DNA of 6,428 nt from Rhodospirillales bacterium (lineage in GTDB: Bacteria > Pseudomonadota > Alphaproteobacteria > UBA8366 > JADFVY01), in NCBI GenBank assembly GCA_024644185.1, contig JAHELM010000155.1:1-6428 (forward strand), given 5' to 3'. Below are positions 1-5,054 of the stretch, piece by piece (positions within the stretch are counted from its first letter, which is position 1; the number at the start of each line of letters is the position of its first letter). Position numbers and translations under genes: made by a program. The notes below the pieces were generated by a model. The model saw only the letters and a list, made by a program, of their open reading frames with translations, searched no databases and had not been told where the DNA came from.

Positions 1-31
1 GACCAAATCCGATATAAACCTGTTCATCTGA

Positions 32-53
32 GGCGGGCGCGACAGGCGCCGCC
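32..53 (+). other. GC-rich hairpin upstream of tusA
   Basis: GGCGG-G-CGC (32-40) can pair with GCGCCGCC (46-53) around a GACAG loop, giving about 8 base pairs with one bulged G. No T run follows, so it is not a typical intrinsic terminator for anything upstream. It lies 45 bases before the tusA start and could be part of the leader. A TATAAA at 13-18 could be a -10 box, but its -35 region would fall outside the window. Confidence 0.25.
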
Positions 54-98
54 CCGATCGTTGACGACCGACAGTTTCAGCTCAAGGAGACCAGACAG

Positions 99-326
99 AT
101 GGCGGACCAGGTGCTCGACGCCAAGGGATTGAATTGCCCGTTGCCGATCCTCAAGGCGCGCAAGGCGCTGAAGGACGTTCCCCCCGGCGGCACATTGCAG
201 ATCATTGCGACAGACCCCGGCTCGGTGGCGGATTTCGAGGCATTCTGCCGTACCACCGGCAATCAGCTTCTCGAATCGAAGAGCGAAGGCGGGATCTTCA
301 CCTTCCTCATCAAGCATACCGCCTGA
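99..326 (+). CDS. tusA: TusA-family sulfur carrier protein
   Basis: This 75-residue protein is the usual length for TusA/SirA-type small cytoplasmic sulfur carriers. These proteins bind a persulfide on one cysteine and pass it on in tRNA thiolation, molybdenum cofactor or iron-sulfur metabolism, or in sulfur oxidation. The family signature is clear: LDAKGLNCPLPILKARKAL near the N-terminus has the CPxP motif, with Cys13 as the persulfide-bearing residue, followed by PPGGTLQIIATDP (29-40) and an acidic/aromatic stretch ending in Cys50. The start at 99 is set by AAGGAGA at 84-90, eight bases ahead. An intrinsic terminator 62 bases after the stop suggests the gene ends its own transcript. No TusBCD, TusE, Dsr or Hdr partner is visible here, so the sulfur acceptor cannot be named. 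The family call is firm; the symbol covers the family, and a paralogue with another role is possible. Confidence 0.9.
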   Translation: MADQVLDAKGLNCPLPILKARKALKDVPPGGTLQIIATDPGSVADFEAFCRTTGNQLLESKSEGGIFTFLIKHTA

Positions 327-387
327 CCGATCACGGCGCGGCCCCGTTCATCGGGGTTGCGAGACGGATCGCTGTCCGCCATCGAGA

Positions 388-424
388 CGGCCCGTACCTG
401 TTGAGGTGCGGGCCGCTTTGTTTT
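388..424 (+). terminator. Intrinsic terminator after tusA
   Basis: CGGCCCGTACC (388-398) pairs with GGTGCGGGCCG (405-415), giving 11 base pairs including one G-T wobble, around the loop TGTTGA. It is followed by CTTTGTTTT (416-424). This is a standard rho-independent terminator on the plus strand, 62 bases after the tusA stop. Confidence 0.85.
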
Positions 425-439
425 GCGCGCACGGAATAT

Positions 440-451
440 CGTATGCATACG
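440..451. promoter_or_regulatory. Perfect 12-base palindrome, candidate operator
   Basis: CGTATGCATACG is a perfect inverted repeat. Its arms extend as AATAT on the left and ATATT on the right if one extra A on the right is skipped. Dyads with a TATGCATA-like core resemble sites bound by dimeric regulators such as the GntR family; that is a resemblance only. It lies after the tusA terminator and about 33 bases ahead of a possible -35 box, so it would most naturally serve the FadL-type gene. Confidence 0.4.
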
Positions 452-483
452 AATATTACGCCGGGGAGTCTCTCGGAGAAATA

Positions 484-513
484 TTGTTGCCATGTAAATT
501 AGCCGATGATAAT
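484..513 (+). promoter_or_regulatory. Possible sigma-70-type promoter for the FadL-type gene
   Basis: TTGTTG (484-489) and GATAAT (508-513) are separated by 18 bases in the most AT-rich part of the gap. Both hexamers are imperfect matches to the consensus. If used, transcription would start near 520 and leave a leader of roughly 210 bases before the start codon at 734, which would include the long stem at 642-716. Confidence 0.35.
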
Positions 514-641
514 TTAGAAAAACTTAACGGAATGACTTCGGATGCCCGCCCGAACAACCGGTGTCCCGACAGGCGCGGCTTGGGTCAACGATCATCCGAT
601 AAGGGACCGAGAGGAGTGCGTATCTTTTAGATCAACATGCA

Positions 642-716
642 ACGGGCCGGTGCCGGCCGGGGAAATAGCGCCAAAAGCTATCCCGACCGGCCTGGGAATT
701 CCTGCAACTGGCCCGT
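642..716 (+). other. Long potential stem-loop in the leader of the FadL-type gene
   Basis: ACGGGCCGGT (642-651) pairs with ACTGGCCCGT (707-716) over 10 positions with one G-T wobble. Directly inside, GCCGG (652-656) pairs with CCGGC (687-691), CGGG (658-661) with CCCG (682-685), and ATAGC (665-669) with GCTAT (677-681), closing a seven-base loop GCCAAAA. The interruptions are a C/A mismatch, a three-base bulge on the left and a 15-base bulge on the right (692-706). The outer stem ends four bases before the ribosome binding site AAGGGAGAG (721-729). No T run follows, so it is not a terminator. A cis-acting control element is an inference; I do not recognise a known riboswitch class. Confidence 0.5.
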
Positions 717-733
717 GCCCAAGGGAGAGAAAA

Positions 734-2029
734 ATGAACAAAGAGACGCTCAGGACGACGATGGCCGTCGTGGCATTGGCAGTGGCGGCCGGCACAGCCG
801 GGCCGGCCGCGGCAACGGAGGGATACTTCTCGCACGGCTACGGCGCCGTGAACAAATCGATGGCCGGCGCCGGCGTGGCGCTCAGCATGGACGCGATGTC
901 CCAAGCCATCAACCCGGCATCGCTGACCGGGGTCGAATCGCAATTCACCGCCGACATGTCGGTGTTCAGCCCGCATCGGGACTATTCGGTGACGGGAAAT
1001 CCGAGCGGTGGGGATTGCGGTGGCGGACCTGGGTCTTGTTTTGGCCTGACGGCGGGCAGTTTCGACAGTGACCGTAATTACTTCCCGATCCCAGGCATGG
1101 CCGGTTCGTACACCATCGATCCGGTCTCGGCCTTCGGCTGGGCCTTTTATGCCAATGGCGGCATGAACACGACGTGGAAAGAGCCGGCCGGCGGCGTATT
1201 CTACGGCGGAAAGACCGGCGTCGATCTCGGGCAGGCCTTCCTGCAATTCACCTATGCCCGCGAGGTGGCCCCCGGCGTGTCTCTGGGCATCAGTCCGGTA
1301 CTGGCGGCGCAGCGGTTCAAGGCCTTCGGGCTGGCCGCCTTCAGCGGGTTTTCCAGCAATCCGGCGGCGCTGACCGATAACGGCTACGACTGGTCCTATG
1401 GCTATGGCGGCAAGCTCGGCGTCCAGGCCGAAATCGGCGCCGGCGTCAGTTTCGGCGCGGCTTATCAAAGTCGCGTCTACATGACCGAGTTCGACAAGTA
1501 TGCCGGGCTCTTCGCCGAACAGGGCGATTTCGACATCCCGGCGTCGCTGCAAGCTGGTTTCGCGTGGGATTCGGGGTCCGGCGTCAAGGTCGCGCTCGAC
1601 TACAAGCGCATCTACTACGGCGATATCGCTTCGATCGCCAATCCGATGCTGCCGAATCTGATGATGGGCCCGATGGGCTCCGATGGCGGCGCCGGCTTCG
1701 GCTGGGAAACGATCAACGCCTACAAGCTTGGCGTAGAATTCGAGGCGACGCCGGATGTCAAGCTGCGCGCCGGGGTCGGCTTCAACGACAACCCGATCCC
1801 GTCGTCGGAGGTCATGTTCAATATACTGGCCCCCGGCGTGCAGGAGATGCACTACACCGCCGGAGCAACCTGGCAGGTCGATCCCAATAACGCGATCCTT
1901 TTCGGCGTGATGTATTCGCCCGGCAGCAGTGTGACCGGGCCGAACCCGCTTGAATTGCCGGCCCAGCAGACGATCGAGATCGGCATGTACCAGTGGGAGG
2001 CCACGGTCGGCTGGACCTGGACCTTCTGA
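734..2029 (+). CDS. FadL/OMPP1/TodX-family outer-membrane transporter
   Basis: This is a 431-residue outer-membrane beta-barrel of the FadL family, whose members carry hydrophobic molecules such as fatty acids or aromatic hydrocarbons across the outer membrane. Residues 1-27 form a signal peptide (basic MNKETLRTTM, then an alanine/valine core, cleavage after AAA). The mature N-terminus TEGYFSHGYGAVNKSMAGAG...AINPASL (28-64) is the family's plug-domain signature. The rest shows alternating aromatic beta-strands, for example SYGYGGKLGVQAEIGAGVSF (221-240), and the protein ends in WTWTF, with the terminal Phe typical of BAM substrates. The start at 734 is supported by AAGGGAGAG at 721-729 and the signal peptide; the frame is open from 542, but that upstream part is not protein-like. 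Cys95 and Cys102 lie in a glycine-rich segment that may be an exposed loop and could form a disulfide. The substrate cannot be read from sequence. The gene appears monocistronic, with a terminator shortly after the stop. Confidence 0.88.
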   Translation: MNKETLRTTMAVVALAVAAGTAGPAAATEGYFSHGYGAVNKSMAGAGVALSMDAMSQAINPASLTGVESQFTADMSVFSPHRDYSVTGNPSGGDCGGGPGSCFGLTAGSFDSDRNYFPIPGMAGSYTIDPVSAFGWAFYANGGMNTTWKEPAGGVFYGGKTGVDLGQAFLQFTYAREVAPGVSLGISPVLAAQRFKAFGLAAFSGFSSNPAALTDNGYDWSYGYGGKLGVQAEIGAGVSFGAAYQSRVYMTEFDKYAGLFAEQGDFDIPASLQAGFAWDSGSGVKVALDYKRIYYGDIASIANPMLPNLMMGPMGSDGGAGFGWETINAYKLGVEFEATPDVKLRAGVGFNDNPIPSSEVMFNILAPGVQEMHYTAGATWQVDPNNAILFGVMYSPGSSVTGPNPLELPAQQTIEIGMYQWEATVGWTWTF

Positions 2030-2050
2030 GCGCATCGCAGTGTCGAACGC

Positions 2051-2087
2051 GGCAGGGCCGGATACTTTCCGGCCCTGTCTGCGTTTT
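2051..2087 (+). terminator. Intrinsic terminator after the FadL-type gene
   Basis: CAGGGCCGGA (2053-2062) pairs perfectly with TCCGGCCCTG (2068-2077) around the loop TACTT. The stem extends by a G-T and a G-C pair (2051-2052 with 2078-2079). The T run (TTTT, 2084-2087) comes a few bases later than ideal. Confidence 0.8.
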
Positions 2088-2102
2088 ACCGGCGCGGTTC
2101 TT

Positions 2103-2197
2103 CGACAGGTCTCCCGAATCCCGGAGACTGCGACAGGAAAACCAATTGGCGGATGGTGCGCGAGCGGTTAGTTTCGCGCCGGTCCACTGGTTTTTTT
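2103..2197 (+). promoter_or_regulatory. Leader of the OsmC-family gene: small repeats, hairpin and T run
   Basis: CGACAGG occurs at 2103-2109 and again at 2131-2137, framing a six-pair hairpin (GTCTCC 2109-2114 with GGAGAC 2123-2128). CCAATTGG (2142-2149) is a short perfect palindrome. Just before the ribosome binding site, a weak stem (CCGG 2179-2182 with CTGG 2187-2190) is followed by seven T residues (2191-2197). No promoter hexamers stand out. Each element is short and may be chance. Confidence 0.25.
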
Positions 2198-2209
2198 CAG
2201 GAGAGCGCG

Positions 2210-2635
2210 ATGGCGAGCAAGGCCCGGATCAAATGGATCGAGGGAAGCCGTTTCATAGGTGAATCCGGCAGCGGCCACGCTGTCGTCATGGAAGGCTTGC
2301 CGGCCGAGGGCGAAGTCGCCGTCGGCATTCGCCCGATGGAGATGCTGCTTCTGGGTATGGGTGGCTGCACCGCGATCGACGTGATTTCCATCCTGCAGAA
2401 GGCGCGCGAACACGTGATCGATTGCGTCGCCGAGATCGAGGCCGAGCGCGCCGAGACGGTGCCAAAGGTATTCACGAAGATTCATGTCCATTTCATCGTC
2501 ACCGGCCGTGGCGTGAAGGACTCCGCGGTCGACCGGGCGATCAAGCTGTCGGCGGAAAAATACTGCTCGGCCTCGCTGATGCTGGGCAAGACCGCCACCA
2601 TCACCCACGATTACGAAATACGCGAGACCGAATAA
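2210..2635 (+). CDS. OsmC/Ohr-superfamily protein (YhfA-like)
   Basis: This 141-residue cytoplasmic protein belongs to the OsmC/Ohr superfamily, many of whose members reduce peroxides through a pair of cysteines. The family pattern is present: RPMEMLLLGMGGCTAIDV (41-58) carries the first cysteine, Cys53, with Arg41 and Glu44 upstream, and AEKYCSASLMLGKTATITHDYE (115-136) carries the second, Cys119. The YC(S/P)(A/V)S..L pattern and the roughly 140-residue length fit the YhfA-like branch better than Ohr itself, and the substrate of that branch is not established. I chose the start at 2210 over an in-frame ATG at 2153 because AGGAGA (2199-2204) sits five bases ahead and the family N-terminus (KARIKWIEGSRFIGES) begins just after it. 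The gene lies between a terminator and a convergent gene, so it is probably transcribed alone. Confidence 0.88.
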   Translation: MASKARIKWIEGSRFIGESGSGHAVVMEGLPAEGEVAVGIRPMEMLLLGMGGCTAIDVISILQKAREHVIDCVAEIEAERAETVPKVFTKIHVHFIVTGRGVKDSAVDRAIKLSAEKYCSASLMLGKTATITHDYEIRETE

Positions 2636-3280
2636 CTACACCGCGGGCAGATAGCGGAACCGACCGGCGACCGGATAGTCGAACAGCATGTCCGACACTT
2701 CCGGGCCACGGCCGATATTGTGCGCGATCAGCGGCCGTGCCCCGTCCGCCGAATGTGTTTCGGTGACGATGCCGATATGCGGCAGATTGCCGGGCAGCCG
2801 CCAGGTCACCAGATCCCCCGGCCGATAGACCGCCGCGTCGCGGGGCGCGGCAAGGCGTGCGCCCTTGCGGGCAAAAAATGTCGCCAGATTCGGTACCCGC
2901 CGGTGATCGATATTCGAATCCGGGCGGCTGAGTCCCCAGATCTTCGGATAGGCGGCGAAATCGCGTGCCATGTCCTCATGCACCAGGCGTTGCAGATCGA
3001 TATCCAGCCCGGTGCGATAGGCGCGGATGACCACGTCGCTGCATACACCCCGATCAACCGGAACGTCGCCTCCCGGATAGGGAATGCGGCGATACGACCC
3101 GTCATAGGTCACGCGATGCGCCGTCTGCGCCAGCGCGGCGTCGACCAGGCGCATGGCGGGGGATGAATCGGCGATGGCCCGGCCGGGCAGCGCCAACGCG
3201 GCAGCCGCCAGAAACAGTATGGCCTGCCGCCGGCGGCAACCGGTGTCAAGGTCCGGGGCCAGCTTGTCTTTCCTGTACAT
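2636..3280 (-). CDS. DUF1287-family exported protein
   Basis: This 214-residue protein matches the DUF1287 family (E. coli YijF is a member), whose function is unknown. Conserved blocks are RGVCSDVVIRAYR (77-89), VHEDM (100-104), PDSNIDHRRVPNL (120-132), YRPGDLVTW (152-160), PHIGIV (167-172) and IAHNIGRGP (185-193). The Cys80, His168 and His187 arrangement recalls a Cys/His catalytic site of the NlpC/P60 or CHAP type; this is an inference from residue pattern. An N-terminal signal is visible: CRRRQAILFLAAAALALPGRAIA, likely cleaved after residue 37. The Arg run before the hydrophobic core could indicate Tat export, though the motif is imperfect. No good Shine-Dalgarno site precedes the ATG, so the start is moderately certain. 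Its stop codon directly abuts the stop of the convergent OsmC-family gene. Confidence 0.85.
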   Translation of the reverse strand: MYRKDKLAPDLDTGCRRRQAILFLAAAALALPGRAIADSSPAMRLVDAALAQTAHRVTYDGSYRRIPYPGGDVPVDRGVCSDVVIRAYRTGLDIDLQRLVHEDMARDFAAYPKIWGLSRPDSNIDHRRVPNLATFFARKGARLAAPRDAAVYRPGDLVTWRLPGNLPHIGIVTETHSADGARPLIAHNIGRGPEVSDMLFDYPVAGRFRYLPAV

Positions 3281-3387
3281 CCAACGATCAAAACATCGAA
3301 ATGCGGCGGAATCCGGGCGTCCAGCCCCACGGATCGACCAGCATCCGAAATCTAAACTATCAGGTCACGATTGAGCCCGAAAGGCGA

Positions 3388-3419
3388 ATGGCGTAATATA
3401 ATTTTAACTATGGCGTAAT
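3388..3419 (+). promoter_or_regulatory. -10 box with a flanking 10-base direct repeat
   Basis: TATAAT (3397-3402) is a perfect -10 hexamer about 44 bases before the cmoA-like start. ATGGCGTAAT occurs at 3388-3397 and again at 3410-3419, a 22-base period or about two helical turns, so both copies would face the same side of the DNA. The first copy touches the -10 box and the second lies at the expected transcription start. The nearest -35-like hexamer, TTGAGC (3371-3376), is 20 bases away, which is too far for an ideal promoter. The layout suits a repressor operator or a regulated promoter, but no regulator gene is in view. Confidence 0.45.
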
Positions 3420-3445
3420 GGTCAACTCCCGAACAGAGGCCAACG

Positions 3446-4237
3446 ATGCTCAAGGACGACAAGGCGAAAACCATGGCCCCGGCCAAGGCTGGGTCCATTC
3501 GTGCCAAGATCGGGGGGCAGGACCGGATCTTCGCCGATCAACGGGCCATGCCCACGGATTTCAGGTTCGACGGAAAGACGGCGGCTGTCTTCGACGACAT
3601 GGTCACCCGCTCGGTGCCGTTCTACGACGAGATCCAGCGCATGGTGTGTGAACTGGTTGCCGATTTTGCGGTTCCCGGCACCAACCTCTACGATCTCGGC
3701 TGCGCCACCGGTACGACCTTCATGTTGCTGGACGAGTTGGTCGATCCAAAGGTTCGGTTCGTCGGCGTCGACAATTCACGGGACATGCTCGACAAGGCGG
3801 CGGAGAAGATGGGAACATTGCCGTCGTCGCGGGAGTACGAGTTGCTGTGCGCCGATCTGCACAGCCCGTTCAGTATCCGGAACGCCTCGGTCGTTCTGCT
3901 GGTGCTGACGCTGCAATTCGTGCGGCCGCTGTATCGCGACCGTCTGGCCCGCCGGATCGCCGATGCCATGCCGGAAAACGGCGCGCTGATCCTGGTCGAG
4001 AAGCTGACCAGTTCGCATACCATGGTGAACCGGCTCTTCATCAAGTACTACTACGACTACAAGCGGCGGAACGGCTATTCCGACGTCGAGATCGCGCAGA
4101 AGCGCGAGGCGCTGGAGAACGTGCTGATCCCCTACCGGGTCGAGGAAAACCACGAATTGCTGCGCGCCGCCGGGTTCCGGCATGTCGAGGAATTCTTCCG
4201 CTGGTACAATTTCTGCGGCACGGTCGCGGTCAAATGA
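3446..4237 (+). CDS. cmoA: CmoA-like carboxy-S-adenosyl-L-methionine synthase
   Basis: This 263-residue class I SAM-fold protein resembles CmoA, which converts SAM and prephenate to carboxy-SAM (Cx-SAM) for CmoB to modify wobble uridine 34 of tRNA. Matching blocks are DFRFDGKTAAVFDDMVTRSVPFY (38-60), the SAM-binding YDLGCATGTT (82-91), VGVDNSRDM (107-114), LTLQFVRP (154-161), VEKLTS (184-189) and YKRRNGYSDVEIAQKREALENV (205-226). From memory, E. coli Arg199 contacts the extra carboxylate of Cx-SAM; it aligns with Arg220 here, within a strongly conserved stretch, which supports true Cx-SAM chemistry. The protein has about 22 more N-terminal residues than E. coli CmoA. The start at 3446 is favoured by AGAGG (3435-3439), six bases ahead. 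The stop overlaps the next start (ATGA), implying translational coupling to a membrane methyltransferase. CmoB is not in the window. An ordinary methyltransferase with a CmoA-like fold remains possible. Confidence 0.78.
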   Translation: MLKDDKAKTMAPAKAGSIRAKIGGQDRIFADQRAMPTDFRFDGKTAAVFDDMVTRSVPFYDEIQRMVCELVADFAVPGTNLYDLGCATGTTFMLLDELVDPKVRFVGVDNSRDMLDKAAEKMGTLPSSREYELLCADLHSPFSIRNASVVLLVLTLQFVRPLYRDRLARRIADAMPENGALILVEKLTSSHTMVNRLFIKYYYDYKRRNGYSDVEIAQKREALENVLIPYRVEENHELLRAAGFRHVEEFFRWYNFCGTVAVK

Positions 4238-4953
4238 TCGGCTACGGAAATTTCCTGTTCCGGCATCGGAACTGGGTGTTTCCGCTGGTCATGATCCTGC
4301 TGTTCGGCGCCTTTCGTCCGGTTCCGGCCGGCGGCACGGTGACTGCTGATCTCTGGCTGGATCTTGCGGGAATCGCCGTCGTCCTGGCCGGGCTGGCCCT
4401 GCGCGGCGCGGTGGTCGGGCTCGCCTATATCAAGCGCGGCGGATTGCAGAAGAAGGTCCATGCCGAAGACCTGGTGACAACGGGCATGTTCGCGCATGGT
4501 CGCAATCCGCTCTATGTCGGCAATGCGCTGATGATCGCCGGTTACCTGATGATCCATAACAATCCTTGGGTTTACGCGCTGGGTGGCCTTTTCTTCGCCA
4601 CCGCCTACCATGCCATCGTTGCAGCCGAGGAAGTCTTCCTCGGGGCGAAGTTCGGGGCAGCCTACGAAGCCTATTGTCGCGATGTGCCGCGCTGGTCCAT
4701 TCGTCTTGCCGGGCTGTCTCGGACTTTCGCGGGCATGGCGTTCAACTGGCGCCGCGTGGTGGCGAAGGATTACAGTACCGCGGTCACGGCGGCGATCGCG
4801 GTGCTGGCGCTGCTCGCCTGGCAAACCCTTGACCGCTATGGGATCGACGCCGCGCGTGGCCACCTGCTGCTATACGGCGTTCTGTTGCTGGCGGTGCCCT
4901 TGGCCGGTATCGCCATATCGCGCGCCAAGAAGCGGGGCTGGCTGAAGGTTTGA
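4234..4953 (+). CDS. Membrane methyltransferase, isoprenylcysteine/phospholipid methyltransferase superfamily
   Basis: This 239-residue inner-membrane protein has about six hydrophobic segments (near residues 14-32, 41-63, 94-107, 111-130, 181-197 and 210-228). The superfamily core is recognisable: GMFAHGRNPLYVGN (84-97) corresponds to the R(H/N)PxYxG motif, and EE (132-133), FGAAYEAY (140-147) and PRW (152-154) correspond to the EE...FG..Y..Y...P.W motif that binds the SAM cofactor. Relatives methylate isoprenyl cysteines, phospholipids or thiols; the substrate here is unknown. Two further helices after the catalytic core make it longer than minimal family members. The start ATG overlaps the stop of the cmoA-like gene by four bases, so the two are almost certainly cotranscribed and coupled. 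Whether it uses SAM or the Cx-SAM made by its partner cannot be told from sequence. Confidence 0.8.
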   Translation: MIGYGNFLFRHRNWVFPLVMILLFGAFRPVPAGGTVTADLWLDLAGIAVVLAGLALRGAVVGLAYIKRGGLQKKVHAEDLVTTGMFAHGRNPLYVGNALMIAGYLMIHNNPWVYALGGLFFATAYHAIVAAEEVFLGAKFGAAYEAYCRDVPRWSIRLAGLSRTFAGMAFNWRRVVAKDYSTAVTAAIAVLALLAWQTLDRYGIDAARGHLLLYGVLLLAVPLAGIAISRAKKRGWLKV

Positions 4954-4976
4954 TCGCGCCCGCGCCAGCATGGCCA

Positions 4977-5005
4977 TTAACGTTTCCGGGCAAAGCTGGT
5001 ATATC
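4977..5005 (+). promoter_or_regulatory. Possible promoter for the SlyB-like gene
   Basis: TTAACG (4977-4982) and TATATC (5000-5005) are separated by 17 bases in the 101-base gap, each matching four of six consensus positions. They lie about 50 bases before the proposed TTG start. No terminator separates this gene from the upstream methyltransferase, so read-through is also possible. Confidence 0.3.
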
Positions 5006-5054
5006 TTGCACTTCGGCGCGCCGGTGGGCGCGGAAGGTTTGCGAGGAACGGAAT

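Larger units (their letters stand above)
327..733. other. 407-base intergenic region between tusA and the FadL-type gene
   Basis: No convincing gene is present. The open frame that runs into the FadL-type gene from 542 would encode an arginine- and proline-rich stretch ahead of a good signal peptide, so I treat it as non-coding. From left to right the region holds a small hairpin (CCCCG 342-346 with CGGGG 352-356), the tusA terminator, an AT-rich patch (about 431-535) with a palindrome and a possible promoter, and a GC-rich leader with a long potential stem. The AT-rich patch contrasts sharply with the surrounding composition, as expected for a regulatory region. Confidence 0.7.

Noticed and set aside
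2..31. Possible tail of an upstream gene ending at TGA 29-31, just before the hairpin at 32-53
   Set aside because: Only nine codons are visible, the hairpin lacks a T run, and short open stretches in one frame occur by chance.
542..733. In-frame upstream extension of the FadL-type gene to an ATG at 542
   Set aside because: It would place 64 non-hydrophobic residues before a clear signal peptide, and ATG 734 has its own good ribosome binding site.
632..2035. A 467-codon open frame on the minus strand, opposite the FadL-type gene
   Set aside because: Its product is arginine/histidine-rich and low in family-like features. It mirrors a well-supported outer-membrane protein gene and is a typical by-product of GC-rich codon use.
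3847..4233. In-frame upstream extension of the membrane methyltransferase into the cmoA-like gene
   Set aside because: The extension is an out-of-frame reading of the conserved cmoA-like sequence; the ATGA overlap at 4234 is the natural start.
3446..4237. Calling the coupled pair a complete cmoA-cmoB tRNA modification operon
   Set aside because: The second gene has the membrane methyltransferase core and six hydrophobic segments, nothing like the soluble CmoB enzyme.
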